From: JAGWRA01 sp963711505
Lineage (GTDB): Bacteria; Acidobacteriota; Vicinamibacteria; Vicinamibacterales; CAVVIG01
Length of the DNA: 64,000 nt
Reading direction: 5' to 3'
Assembly (NCBI GenBank): GCA_963711505.1
Contig: CAVQEJ010000003.1
Location: forward strand, 1,488,001 to 1,552,000
Shown here: piece after piece, positions 1 to 10,913 of the stretch
Layout: the number at the start of each line of letters is the position of its first letter
Numbering within the stretch: position 1 is the first letter of the stretch
The notes under the pieces: generated by a model
What the model was told of the DNA's origin: nothing
The model's database searches: none
The model's input: only the letters and a program-made list of their open reading frames with translations
Made by a program: the position numbers and the translations under genes

Positions 1-837
1 TTCCCGTGGTGCTGACCATCCACGACCTGTCGTTCGTCGCGCACCCCGAATGGTTCTCCTGGCGCGAAGGCGTCCGCCGCCGCGTCGTGACACGGCTGGC
101 GGCCCGGCGTGCCGCCGCCGTCATCACGGTGTCGGACTTCTCGGGCCGCGAGATCCGCGACCGGTTCGGCCTGCCCGGCCCGCGCGTGCACGTCATCCGT
201 TCCGGCATTCCCCGCCCGGCCGGACCGGCGGCGCCGGCCGGCGTGCCGCCGTCCGGTTCGCGCGTACTGTTCGTCGGCTCGGTGTTCAACCGGCGTCACG
301 TGCCCGATTCTGATCCGGGCGTTCGCCCCGGTGGCGCACGACGACTCCGAGGCGCGGCTGGATCTCGTCGGCGAGAACCGGACGCATCCCCACCAGGACC
401 TCGGCGCCCTGGCCGCGTCGCTCGGCGTCGGTCCACAGGTGGTCGTCCGCTCGTTCGTGCCCGACGCCGACCTGGCGGCGCTCTACGCCGGCGCCCGGGT
501 GTTCGCGTTCCTGTCCGAGTACCAAGGGTTCGGCTTCACACCGCTCGAGGCGCTCAGTGCGGGCGTCCCGATCGTCGTGCTGGACACGCCGGTCGCGCGG
601 GAAATCTACGGCACGGCCGCGCGCTACGTCCGCCAGGGCGACGAGGCCGGCTGCACCGAAGCGCTGCGCGCCCTGCTGTACGACGAGAGCGCCCGGACGC
701 GGATCCTGGACGCCGCGCCCGCCGTGCTGGCACGCTACTCCTGGACGCGTGCCGCGGAGGAGACGATGAGGGTCATCGAGGAAGTGGGAGGAAGGCGGGG
801 AGCGGCGTCTCGCGTCGCAACGGGCAATGGGCAATGA
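1..837 (+). CDS. Glycosyltransferase family 4, 5'-truncated by window edge, frameshifted
   Basis: Transfers a sugar from a nucleotide donor to a growing surface polysaccharide, probably in the cytosol at the membrane. The frame is open at the left edge, so the N-terminus lies outside the window. Visible are the acceptor-domain motif LTIHDLSF, the ITVSDFSGREI segment and, in the C-terminal GT-B half, FLSEYQGFGFTPLEALSAG, the donor-binding E-x7-E region typical of GT4. A one-base insertion near 305 breaks the frame: removing one base from gtgcccgattctg restores PILIRAFAPV. The stop codon lies inside the heptamer repeat that follows. It heads a run of glycosyltransferases and is likely co-transcribed with them. 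Family is clear; substrate unknown. Confidence 0.85.
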
Positions 838-868
838 GCAATGAGCAATGAGCAATGGGGATTGCCCG
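821..868. repeat. Heptamer tandem repeat (GGCAATG/AGCAATG) with flanking inverted repeat
   Basis: Six 7-bp units run from 823 to 864: GGCAATG twice, AGCAATG three times, then GGGATTG. CGGGCAAT at 821-828 and ATTGCCCG at 861-868 are exact inverted repeats, so the array could fold as a hairpin. The upstream gene's TGA stop is inside the array. Confidence 0.9.
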
Positions 869-898
869 ACTCTCGAGACCCGGGACACATGCACTCCG

Positions 899-940
899 GA
901 CTGGAGACCGTAGACTGGAGCCCGTAGCCCGTCGCCCATC
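899..940. repeat. Heptamer tandem repeat abutting a start codon
   Basis: Six 7-bp units: GACTGGA, GACCGTA, GACTGGA, GCCCGTA, GCCCGTC, GCCCATC. The array ends at 940 and the ATG of the next glycosyltransferase is at 941, so the repeat occupies the position where a ribosome binding site would be expected. Confidence 0.85.
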
Positions 941-1775
941 ATGATCGATCTCGCCATCATCATCGTCAGCTACAACGCCGCGGCGGATTCTGGCGCGGTG
1001 TCTGCAGTCGCTGCACGAGGCGCCGCCGGCGACGCCGCACGAGATTGTCGTCGTCGACAACGCCTCGCGCGACGGCAGTCCCGACGTGGTCCGCCGCTGG
1101 CCGGACGTGCGGCTCATCGAGACCGGCGCGAACCTCGGGTTCGCGAAGGCGAACAACGTCGGCATCCGGGCAACGCAGAGCGAGCTGGTGCTGCTGCTCA
1201 ACAGCGACACCCTCGTGCCGGCGGGCGCCGTCGACGGCCTGGTGGCCGATCTGCGGGCCCATCCCGAGGCCGCCATCGCCGGTCCCCGCATCGTCGACGG
1301 CGAGGGACGGGCCGAGCTGTCGTTCGGCCGGATGATGAGCCCGCTGAACGAGCTGCGCCAGAAGCTGGTCGTCGGCCTCCAGCAGGCCGGCGTGCCGCCC
1401 TTCCCGGCGCTCGTCGGTCGGATGACCCGCCGCCCCCGCACGCCCGACTGGGTGAGCGGCGCCTGCCTGCTGGTGCGGCGGGCCGATGCCGAGCGGGCCG
1501 GGCTGCTCGACGAGCGGTACTTCATCTACGCCGAGGACGTCGATTTCTGCGCCGCCATCCGGGCGGCCGGCCGGCAGGTGCGGTTCAACCCGGCGGTCCA
1601 GATTACCCACCTGCGCGGCCGATCGGTCGCCTCCGCCCGCACGGCGACCGGCCAGGCCTACCGCCGGAGCCAGATCCTCTTCTACGAGAAGCATCACCCG
1701 TTCTGGGCGCCATGGCTGCGGCTCTACCTCCGGCTGAAGGGCCAGCGGCCCGGCCCGCCTCCCGCCTCCCGCTGA
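941..1775 (+). CDS. Glycosyltransferase family 2 (rhamnosyltransferase-like), frameshifted
   Basis: A GT-A fold inverting glycosyltransferase. It starts MIDLAIIIVSYNAAAD, the classic family 2 N-terminus. Reading frame changes by an extra t near 989 (gcggattctgg for gcggatctgg); corrected, it continues through HEIVVVDNASRDGS. Downstream are the FAKANNVGIR and LLLNSDTLVP segments (the DxD-type metal site is S-D-T here), VSGACLLVRR, and a C-terminal EDVDFCAAIRAAG block typical of WbbL/rhamnosyltransferase-like members. About 277 residues, a normal length. It lies between two GT4 genes in a surface polysaccharide cluster. The acceptor sugar is not deducible. Confidence 0.88.
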
Positions 1776-1830
1776 CCGCCGGCAGTTCGCGCCACGTCGG
1801 GGCGAAAGCCACGATATGATCGGGCGGACC

Positions 1831-2949
1831 ATGCAGGCACGCATCGCCATCGACGCCCGGAAGCTGCACGACTTCGGCATCGGGACCTACATCCGGAACC
1901 TGCTGAAGCAGCTCGCCCGGATCGATCAGGACACCGAGTACGTGCTGCTCTGCCGGCCCGAGGACTGCGAGGGCGTCCAGGCGCTGGGACCGAACTTCCG
2001 GCCGGTGCCGGAGCGCGCGGGGAACTACTCCCTCTCCGAGCAGGTGCGCATTCCGCTGGCGCTCCGGCGCAACCGGGTCGACCTGTTCCACGCGCCGCAC
2101 TACGTGCTGCCGCCGCTGGTGCCGTGCCGCTCGGTCGTGACGATTCACGACTGCATCCACCTGATGTTCCCGCAGTACCTGCCGAACCGGCTCGCCTGGT
2201 TCTACGCCCGCGGATCGATGGCCGCGGCCAGCCGGCGCGCCCACCGCATCCTCACCGTCTCGGAGACGTCCAAGCAGGACATCATGCGGCTGCTGGACGT
2301 GCCGGCCGAGAAGATCACCGTGATCTACAACGCCATCGACGAGCGGTTCCACGAGGCGCCGCCCGAGGATGCCGTGCAGCGGGTGCGCGAGCGCTACCAG
2401 CTCCACGATCCCTTCCTGCTCTACGCCGGCAACGTGAAGCCGCACAAGAACATCGATCGCCTCATCGAGGCCTTCGCCATCGTGCACGAGCGCGGATTCG
2501 ACCGGGTGAAGCTGATCGTGATCGGCGACGAGATCTCGCGCTACGTCGGCCTGCGCCGGAAGATCCTCCGGCACAAGCTGCACCAGCACATCCGGTTCCT
2601 CGGCTTCCAGCCGCAGGACACCCTGGCGGTGATGTACCGCCTGGCGACGGCGTTCGTGTTCCCGTCCCTGTACGAGGGCTTCGGCCTGCCGCCGGTCGAG
2701 GCGATGGCGAGCGGCACCCCCGTCATCACCTCCAACGTCTCGTCGCTCGCCGAGGTCGCCGGCGACGCCGCCATGCTCGTCGATCCCTACTCGCCCGAAG
2801 CGATTGCCGACGGCATCATGCAGGTCCTCTCGGATGAAGCCCTGCGCAAGGATCTGTCGGCGCGCGGCCTGGTGCGCGCCCGATCGTTCTCCTGGGAAAC
2901 CTCCGTGCGACGCGTCCATGAGATCTATGCCGACATCGCGCGGGCCTGA
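1831..2949 (+). CDS. Glycosyltransferase family 4
   Basis: Retaining GT-B glycosyltransferase of about 372 residues. The N-terminal half has the glycine-containing FGIGTYIRNLL loop and TIHDCIHLMFP. The C-terminal donor-binding half has YAGNVKPHKNIDRLIEAF and PSLYEGFGLPPVEAMASG, where the two glutamates of the EX7E motif lie. An in-frame ATG exists at 1816, but the one at 1831 gives the usual start of the family (MQARIAIDARK), so I prefer it. Its last bases overlap the next gene's start by 23 bp, which indicates translational coupling in the polysaccharide operon. Confidence 0.93.
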   Translation: MQARIAIDARKLHDFGIGTYIRNLLKQLARIDQDTEYVLLCRPEDCEGVQALGPNFRPVPERAGNYSLSEQVRIPLALRRNRVDLFHAPHYVLPPLVPCRSVVTIHDCIHLMFPQYLPNRLAWFYARGSMAAASRRAHRILTVSETSKQDIMRLLDVPAEKITVIYNAIDERFHEAPPEDAVQRVRERYQLHDPFLLYAGNVKPHKNIDRLIEAFAIVHERGFDRVKLIVIGDEISRYVGLRRKILRHKLHQHIRFLGFQPQDTLAVMYRLATAFVFPSLYEGFGLPPVEAMASGTPVITSNVSSLAEVAGDAAMLVDPYSPEAIADGIMQVLSDEALRKDLSARGLVRARSFSWETSVRRVHEIYADIARA

Positions 2950-4075
2950 AGGGGGCGGTTCGCCGCGCATCGCGCTCGTGCATGACTGGCTCACCGGCAT
3001 GCGCGGCGGCGAGAAGGTGCTCGAGGTGCTCTGCGAGCTCTATCCGGCGGCCGAGCTCTTCACGCTCGTGCACGTGCCCGGCTCGGTCTCCCCCACCATC
3101 GAGCGCCGGCCGATTCACACCTCGTTCGTGCAGCACCTGCCGGGCGCCGCCCGGCACTACCGGCAGTACCTCCCGCTGTTCCCGGCCGCGATCCAGCGGT
3201 TCGACTTCACGGGGTTCGATCTCGTCGTCAGCGTCAGCCATTGCGTCGCGAAGTCGGCCGTCAAGGCGCCGGGCGCCCGCCACCTCTGCTACTGCCTGAC
3301 GCCGATGCGGTACGCCTGGGACCAGTTCGACGCCTACTTCGGTCCCGACCGGGTCGGACGGCTGCCGAGTGCGGCCCTCCGGCAGGTGATGAACCGGCTG
3401 GCCCGGTGGGACCGGGCCACCGCCGGGCGTCCGGACCGCTATGTGGCGATTTCCCAATATGTTGCGCGGCGGATCGGCCGATACTATAATCGCATGGCGA
3501 GTGTGATCTATCCGCCGGTCGACACCCGTTTCTATCAGCCGGCCCCGGTGTCACCCGAGGGCTACTGCCTGATGGTGTCGGCCCTCGTGCCCTACAAGCG
3601 TCTCGATCTCGCCATCGAAGCCTGTCGCGTCGCCCGGATCCCGCTGCGCATCGTGGGACAAGGGCCGGAGCGGGCGCGGCTCGAGCGCGCGGCCGGGCCG
3701 GACGTCGAGTTCCTGGGGGTCCGGACGAACGAGGAGATCCGCGACCTCTATCGCCGGGCGGCGGTCGCCATGCTGCCGGGCGAAGAAGATTTCGGGATCG
3801 TGCCGCTCGAGGCGCAGGCCTGCGGCCGGCCGGTCGTGGCCCTCGGCAAGGGCGGCGCGGTCGAGACGGTCGTCGACGGGGTCACCGGGGTGCTCGTGGA
3901 CGAGCCGACGCCCGGGGCGCTGGCCGACGGGCTGCGCCGGGCCCTGGCGACCCGCTTCGACCCGGCGGCCATCCGCCGCCACGCCGAGCGGTTCAGCCGC
4001 GAGCGGTTCGCCGACGAAATCCGGGCCTGCGTGGACGAGACACTGATGGCGCCATCTGGAACGCAATCGTGGTAA
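2927..4075 (+). CDS. Glycosyltransferase family 4, WbaZ-like (mannosyl/glycosyltransferase)
   Basis: About 382 residues, intact. It begins with the IALVHDWLTGMRGGEK block seen in WbaZ-type O-antigen glycosyltransferases, followed by the CYCLTPMRYAWDQ segment, the SVIYPPVDTRFYQP linker and the donor-binding region PGEEDFGIVPLEAQACG. Start chosen at the ATG at 2927, which overlaps the end of the preceding gene; the open frame extends further upstream but that part only shadows the previous gene. The stop overlaps the GTG start of the next gene by 7 bp. WbaZ-like assignment is by motif recall; the exact linkage made is unknown. Confidence 0.9.
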   Translation: MPTSRGPEGGGSPRIALVHDWLTGMRGGEKVLEVLCELYPAAELFTLVHVPGSVSPTIERRPIHTSFVQHLPGAARHYRQYLPLFPAAIQRFDFTGFDLVVSVSHCVAKSAVKAPGARHLCYCLTPMRYAWDQFDAYFGPDRVGRLPSAALRQVMNRLARWDRATAGRPDRYVAISQYVARRIGRYYNRMASVIYPPVDTRFYQPAPVSPEGYCLMVSALVPYKRLDLAIEACRVARIPLRIVGQGPERARLERAAGPDVEFLGVRTNEEIRDLYRRAAVAMLPGEEDFGIVPLEAQACGRPVVALGKGGAVETVVDGVTGVLVDEPTPGALADGLRRALATRFDPAAIRRHAERFSRERFADEIRACVDETLMAPSGTQSW

Positions 4076-5508
4076 AGCGCTACAACCGCCTGCTCGTGGC
4101 CTTTCACGTCGCCACCGATTCCCTGCTGGGAATGACGGCGTTCATCGTCGCGTACTTCCTGCGGTTCCAGATGGGGCTCATCCCCGTCACCAAGGGGCTG
4201 CCGCCGTTCCGGCAGTACCTGAACATCCTGCCGTTCATCGCCATCCTCGTGCCGCTGGCCTTCCACTTCCAGGGGCTCTACCGGCTGCGGCGCGGCCGCT
4301 CGCGGGTCGACGACTTCTTCAACGTCTTCGTCGGCAGCGTCATGGCGGTGGTGTTCGGCGTGGTGGCGACGCTGTACTTCCAGGCGTATTACGTCGCCGA
4401 CGCGGTGAAGGACAAGGGAGCCTACGAGGTCTCGCAGATCGTCTGGGGCCTGTTCCTGGTGCTGAACGTGGCGCTGACCTGGGCGTCTCGCGAGCTGGTG
4501 CGCGAGGCGCTCGAGCGCCGCTGGCGCGCCGGCGCCGGCCTGAAGCGGATCCTGATTGCGGGCGCCGGCGAGCTGGGCCGCATGGTCGCCGACAAGATCC
4601 TGATCCACCGCGAGCTCGGCTACCAGGTCGTCGGCTTCCTCGACGACCGGGCCGGCGGCGACCACCTCGGCTACCGCGGGCTGCCGCTGCTCGGCACGCT
4701 GAACGAGTGCGCCGAAATCGTCGAGCGCGAGGGGATCGACCACCTCTACGTCGCGCTCCCGCCCGAGGAGCACCTGAAGATGATCGGGCTGCTGGAGGCG
4801 ACCTCCCGGCAGTGCATCGACGTGAAGGTGGTGCCCGACCTGCTGCAGGTCATCGCGCTCAGGGCCCGGCTGGAGGATCTGGACGGCGTCCCCGTCATCA
4901 ACGTCAACGACGTGCCGCTCCAGGGCTTCAACAGCGTCGTCAAGCGGATCATCGACATCGGGCTGTCGGCGGTGGCGCTCGTCGGGCTCGCCATTCCCGG
5001 GCTGGTCGTCGCCGCGTTCGTCCGGTTCAGTTCTTCAGGGTCGATCTTCTACCGGCAGGAGCGGATGGGGCTCGACGGCAAGTCGTTCACGATCCTGAAG
5101 TTCCGCTCGATGTACGACGATGCGGAGCGCGAGACCGGGCCGATCTGGGCGCGCGAGCACGACCCGCGGGTCACCCCGCTCGGCCGCTTCCTCCGCAAGT
5201 CGAACCTCGACGAGCTTCCGCAGCTCTGGAACGTGCTGGTCGGCGACATGTCGATCGTCGGCCCGCGGCCCGAGCGGCCGCTGTTCGTCGAACAGTTCCG
5301 CCACCGCATTCCGCAGTACATGCTGCGGCACAAGGTGAAGGCGGGGCTCACCGGCTGGGCCCAGGTGAACGGCTGGCGCGGCAACACGTCGATCGAGAAG
5401 CGGATCGAGTACGACCTCTACTACATCGAGAACTGGTCCGTCCGCCTCGATCTCAAGATCATGTGGCTGACGTTCCTCCGGGGGTTCTTCCACAAGCATG
5501 CGTACTGA
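4069..5508 (+). CDS. Polyprenyl-phosphate sugar phosphotransferase (WcaJ/PssY-like initiating enzyme)
   Basis: Initiates repeat-unit synthesis by moving a sugar-1-phosphate from UDP-sugar to undecaprenyl phosphate at the inner membrane. 479 residues with four predicted N-terminal membrane segments (to about residue 145), then a cytosolic Rossmann-like CoA_binding_3 domain (ILIAGAGELGRMVADKI), one more membrane segment, and the C-terminal bacterial sugar transferase domain with FYRQERMGLDG, ILKFRSM and VKAGLTGWAQVNGWRG. Translation starts at GTG 4069, overlapping the preceding stop. Size and layout match the exopolysaccharide biosynthesis polyprenyl glycosylphosphotransferase family. Glucose or galactose as substrate cannot be told apart. 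Confidence 0.95.
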   Translation: MVKRYNRLLVAFHVATDSLLGMTAFIVAYFLRFQMGLIPVTKGLPPFRQYLNILPFIAILVPLAFHFQGLYRLRRGRSRVDDFFNVFVGSVMAVVFGVVATLYFQAYYVADAVKDKGAYEVSQIVWGLFLVLNVALTWASRELVREALERRWRAGAGLKRILIAGAGELGRMVADKILIHRELGYQVVGFLDDRAGGDHLGYRGLPLLGTLNECAEIVEREGIDHLYVALPPEEHLKMIGLLEATSRQCIDVKVVPDLLQVIALRARLEDLDGVPVINVNDVPLQGFNSVVKRIIDIGLSAVALVGLAIPGLVVAAFVRFSSSGSIFYRQERMGLDGKSFTILKFRSMYDDAERETGPIWAREHDPRVTPLGRFLRKSNLDELPQLWNVLVGDMSIVGPRPERPLFVEQFRHRIPQYMLRHKVKAGLTGWAQVNGWRGNTSIEKRIEYDLYYIENWSVRLDLKIMWLTFLRGFFHKHAY

Positions 5509-5580
5509 CGGCGCGCAGGGGCCCACCGGGCCCTCCGGCGCGCGCGGCGGCCGCACAACGGTCCGGGATCGGGCTCACTC

Positions 5581-6561
5581 ATGAACAAACGTGTCGTCGT
5601 CACCGGAGCCGCCGGCTTCATCGGCTCCCATCTCTGCGAATACCTGCTGGACCGCGACTTCTCGGTCGTCGGCATCGACAACCTGCTGACCGGCGACATC
5701 GCGAACATCGCGCACCTGGCGAACCGCGACTTCCTGTTCCTCAAGCACGACGTCACCAACTTCATCTACATCGACGGCCCCGTCGACTACGTCCTGCACT
5801 GGGCGAGCCCCGCGAGCCCGATCGACTACCTGGAGCTGCCGATCCCGACGCTGAAGGTGGGCGCCCTCGGCACGCACAAGGCGCTCGGCCTCGCCAAGGC
5901 GAAGGGCGCCCGCTTCGTGCTGGCGTCGACCTCCGAGGTGTACGGGGACCCGCTGGAGCACCCGCAGAAGGAGACCTACTGGGGGAACGTGAACCCGATC
6001 GGCCCGCGCGGCGTGTACGACGAGGCCAAGCGGTTCGCGGAGGCGATGACCGTCGCCTACCACCGGTACCACGGCCTCGACGCGAAGATCGTCCGGATCT
6101 TCAACACCTACGGCCCGCGGATGCGCGTGAACGACGGCCGCGCCGTCCCGACGTTCATCTCGCAGGCGCTGCGCGGCGAGGACATCACGATCTTCGGCGA
6201 CGGCGGCCAGACCCGCAGCTTCACCTACATCACGGATCTCGTCGACGGCATCTTCCGGCTGATGCAGTCGGACGTGAACGATCCCGTGAACATCGGCAAT
6301 CCGCGCGAGACGACGATTGCCGAGATCGCCCGCACCATCGTCAGGATGACCGGATCGAAGAGCCAGCTCGTTCGTCGTCCCCTGCCGACCGACGACCCCA
6401 AGGTGCGCCAGCCCGACATCACCCGCGCCCGGACGCTCCTCCACTGGGAGCCGAAGGTGGCGCTGGAAGAGGGCCTGGTGAAGACGATCGAGTACTTCAG
6501 GATGAAGATGGGAGTCCGGGTGCGTAACGGACGAATTCAGAATTGCGGAATGAAGAATTGA
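5581..6561 (+). CDS. UDP-glucuronic acid decarboxylase (UDP-xylose synthase)
   Basis: NAD-dependent extended SDR that oxidises and decarboxylates UDP-glucuronate to UDP-xylose, feeding the neighbouring glycosyltransferases. 326 residues. The dinucleotide-binding GAAGFIG motif is near residue 10, the characteristic HWASPASP stretch follows, and the catalytic tyrosine and lysine are in YDEAKR. The DGGQTRSFTYITDL segment is typical of the UXS family and separates it from dTDP-glucose dehydratases. The last residues come from a heptamer repeat, and the TGA stop is inside that repeat, so the natural C-terminus may have been slightly altered by the repeat. Confidence 0.93.
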   Translation: MNKRVVVTGAAGFIGSHLCEYLLDRDFSVVGIDNLLTGDIANIAHLANRDFLFLKHDVTNFIYIDGPVDYVLHWASPASPIDYLELPIPTLKVGALGTHKALGLAKAKGARFVLASTSEVYGDPLEHPQKETYWGNVNPIGPRGVYDEAKRFAEAMTVAYHRYHGLDAKIVRIFNTYGPRMRVNDGRAVPTFISQALRGEDITIFGDGGQTRSFTYITDLVDGIFRLMQSDVNDPVNIGNPRETTIAEIARTIVRMTGSKSQLVRRPLPTDDPKVRQPDITRARTLLHWEPKVALEEGLVKTIEYFRMKMGVRVRNGRIQNCGMKN

Positions 6562-6620
6562 GAAATCAGGGAATGTCGGCGTTCGCTTTCCACATTCTGA
6601 ATTCTCAATTCTCAATTCGT
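6531..6620. repeat. Inverted pair of GAATTCA/GAATTGA heptamer repeats between convergent genes
   Basis: The left arm (6531-6562) and right arm (6592-6620) are made of 7-bp units such as GAATTCA, AGAATTG, ATTCTCA, and the right arm is largely the reverse complement of the left. It sits where two genes converge, so a role as a bidirectional terminator hairpin is plausible. Confidence 0.8.
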
Positions 6621-6631
6621 CAGACATTCCT

Positions 6632-7096
6632 TTACTTCCCGCCCCCGCAGTCCTTCCGCTCGGTATCCGCGATCTGGGTGATCTTCCAGGTGTCGCCGAC
6701 CTTCAGCAGCATGAACGCGTCGATGCCGCAGTGATGAAGCGTGCCGTTGAGGCGGAACGTGTAGGGGCTCCACACCTGCGCCAGGTTGCCATCGACCCGG
6801 ACCTCCGGGTCGGAGAGACGCTCGTCCCAGACGTCGCCGGGCTTGGCGGCGACCACCGCCTGCGCGAAGCGATCCAGTGGCAGGAGCGTCACCGCGGGCA
6901 CGCCGTCGCGGTCCTGCACCCGTACGAGCCGGGCGGACTCGTCGAACGCCGACAGGATCAGCTCGGCATTCCGGGTGCGCATGCCGTCGAAGAGCTTGTT
7001 GACGGTCGTGAGCACCGCGTCCTTGTCCGCGCTCTGCGCCGACAGCGCGGCGGGGACCATGAGCAGGGCGATCAGAAGCATCGTGCCGTATCGCAT
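6632..7096 (-). CDS. Secreted NTF2-like (SnoaL/DUF4440-type) protein
   Basis: 154 residues. A short N-terminal signal peptide (MLLIALLMVPAALSAQ) precedes a compact alpha+beta cone domain with an early DAVLTTVNKLFDGM helix and a late DTWKITQIADTERKDC strand pair, as in DUF4440/SnoaL-like proteins. Members of this fold bind small ligands or act as accessory domains; no catalytic residues can be assigned. Start taken at the ATG at 7096; the two genes ettA and this one are 2 bp apart, so they are probably co-transcribed from the ettA side. Confidence 0.75.
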   Translation of the reverse strand: MRYGTMLLIALLMVPAALSAQSADKDAVLTTVNKLFDGMRTRNAELILSAFDESARLVRVQDRDGVPAVTLLPLDRFAQAVVAAKPGDVWDERLSDPEVRVDGNLAQVWSPYTFRLNGTLHHCGIDAFMLLKVGDTWKITQIADTERKDCGGGK

Positions 7097-7098
7097 CT

Positions 7099-8772
<1,674 letters not shown>

Positions 8773-8787
8773 GAGCTTCCTTTGCGA

Positions 8788-8860
8788 GGTCTGCAGGCTG
8801 CGGGCTTCAGGCTCCGGAGCCCCTCAGAGGCCACCCGGAGTCCGAAGCCCGACGCCGACG
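8788..8860. repeat. GC-rich heptamer repeat upstream of ettA
   Basis: Degenerate 7-bp units (CTGCAGG, CTGCGGG, CTTCAGG, CTCCGGA) followed by partly inverted copies (GGAGTCC, GAAGCCC). It occupies most of the gap between the divergent ettA and dinB genes, so it overlaps or displaces both promoters. Confidence 0.65.
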
Positions 8861-8890
8861 GCGTACAAGCCAGCCTAGAATGGTACACCG

Positions 8891-9990
8891 ATGGCGACGG
8901 CCCTGCGCCGAATCCTGCACGTCGACATGGATGCGTTCTACGCGTCCGTCGAGCAACGCGACGCCCCCGCGCTGCGCGGCCAGCCGGTCGCCGTCGGCGG
9001 CCGGCCCGAGCGGCGTGGCGTCGTCGCCGCCGCGAGCTACGAGGCCCGCAGGTTCGGCGTCCACTCGGCGATGTCGATGGCGCACGCCGTCCGCCTCTGT
9101 CCGGCACTCACCATCGTGCCGCCCGACTTCGCGAAGTACCGCGCCGTCTCCACCGCGGTCTTCGGGCTGTTCCGCGCGGTCACGCCGCTCGTCGAGCCGC
9201 TGTCACTCGACGAAGCCTACCTGGACGTCACCGAGAACGCCTGGGGCGAGCCGCTCGGCGTCAGCGTCGCCCGGCGGCTGAAGGAGGCCATCCGCGAAGC
9301 CACCGGCCTCACCGCCTCGGCCGGCGTCGCCCCCAACAAGTTCCTCGCGAAGATCGCGTCTGGCTGGAAGAAGCCCGATGGCCTGACGGTGATCGCCCCC
9401 GAACGGGTCGAGTCGTTCCTGCAGCAGCTGCCGGTCGACGCGCTCTGGGGCGTCGGCCCGGTGACCGCCCGCAAGCTCAGGGCCTGCGGCATCGAACAAC
9501 TCGTGCAGATCCGCGAGACCGATCCCGAGACGCTGCAGCGAGCCGTCGGCAGCCTCGGCCGGCTGGCTGCGTCAGCTCGCCACCGGGCATCGACGAACGC
9601 CCGGTCGTCCCGAACCGGGCCTCGAAGTCGGCCGGCAGCGAGAATACCTATCCGGAAGACCTGACGGCGCCGCCGGTCATCCGCGAGGAGATCGAAGGGA
9701 TGGCCCGGCGGGCGGCCGCCTGGCTCGCCCGGAAGGATCTGCTGGCGCGAACGGTGACGATCAAGGTCCGCTACGACGACTTCTCCACCATTACCCGCAG
9801 CCAGACGGCTCCGCCCACCCGCGACGAAGCCGACATCGTCGCCAGGGCGCTCCGGCTGCTCGATCGCACCGAGTGCGGCCGCCGCCCCGTGCGCCTGCTC
9901 GGCGTCAGCGTCCACAACCTGACGGAGGAAGCCATCGCCGAGCCGCCCTCGACGGCACGGCTGCCGTGGGGCGAGCAGGGAGATCTGTAA
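8891..9990 (+). CDS. dinB: DNA polymerase IV (Y family), two frameshifts
   Basis: Error-prone translesion polymerase. About 365 residues once corrected. Catalytic motifs are present: MDAFYASVEQRD (first metal-binding Asp), SLDEAYLDV (the DE pair) and GVAPNKFLAKIAS. Two extra bases break the frame, near 9559 and 9586: the peptide WLRQLATG is readable only in the intermediate frame and IDERPVVPNRASKS in the last one. The C-terminal little-finger domain then runs to 9990. Both breaks are simple one-base insertions, so I regard the gene as functional in the organism. It is divergent from ettA. Confidence 0.9.
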
Positions 9991-10046
9991 TCTGTAACAG
10001 CGCCTGCGGCCTGCGCCGCGGGGTCGGCCCCCCACGAGGACTACGA

Positions 10047-10809
10047 TCAGCTCCCCCAGCAGAGGATCCGCGCGAAGGGATAGAAGAACGGACGGGTGTC
10101 CTCGAGCGCGTCGAACAGGCGTGCACGATAGGCCGCCACGAAGTCGGCATACAGGTCGGCTGACATCCGCTCCTCGTAGGCCGTCAGCAGCGTTCCCCTG
10201 ACCCACTCGATCACATGTTCGCGATCCGGCAGGACGTGCGGGTAGATCTGGAGCCTGACGTGCTGGCGCCGGTACCCGAGGCGGTGCAGCAGCGTGGCAT
10301 ACTCCTCCGCCGTCAGCACGGGATCCTGTCTCGTCCAGCCGTCCAGCGCCGATCGGAAGGGCTCGCTCGAAGCCACGGCGATCGCCGCCTGCCTGACCGC
10401 CCGCGCTCCCGTCGGCACCTGGAAGGCGAGCTGGCCGCCGTCGGCCACCGCCCCCGTCAGTCGTGCGAGCAGCGCCGGATGGTCGGGCAGCCACTGCAGC
10501 GCGGCATTCGAGAAGACCAGATCGAACCGGGCGTCGGCCGGCAGGCTGGCAATGTCCTGGCGGACGAACGTCAGCCCGGGCTCCTCCAGCGCCTTCGCCC
10601 GCTCCAGCATCCGCTCCGAACGGTCCACGCCCAGCGTGGAGGCCGCCTGCAGGGCGCGATGGAGGTCGCGCGTCGTCTCTCCGGTGCCACAGCCCAGATC
10701 GACGACACGCAGACCCGGGCGGCGCTCGACGAGCGCCAGCAGGTCATCGAACGGCTGCCGCCGCTCGGCGCGGAAGCGTTCGGTACTGAGTGGGATTCCA
10801 GGGGTCCAT
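10047..10809 (-). CDS. tam: Trans-aconitate 2-methyltransferase-like, frameshifted near its start
   Basis: Class I SAM-dependent methyltransferase predicted to methylate trans-aconitate. The SAM motif I is VVDLGCGTGETTRDL; FSNAALQWLPDH and FQVPTGARAVRQAA are typical of Tam. The correct start is the ATG at 10809, giving MDPWNPTQY, which matches the Tam N-terminus. An extra base near 10782 shifts the frame right after it (cagtaccgaacg for cagtacgaacg), after which ERFRAERRQPFDDLL continues. A longer open frame exists upstream but it is built from the neighbouring tandem repeat and should be ignored. Corrected length is about 253 residues. Confidence 0.85.
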
Positions 10810-10913
10810 TCTTCACTTTCGCCTGGGGCCCCACCCCCAGGCGTTGCCGTCGCTGACGCTCCGGATCCTGCGATCAGCGACGTTGCCGCTTTGATGGGCA
10901 CGCGCCCGGAGCG

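Noticed and set aside
10047..10901. Longer N-terminus for the Tam-like methyltransferase
   Set aside because: The extra residues come from sequence beside the tandem repeat; the true start MDPWNPTQY is in the next frame.
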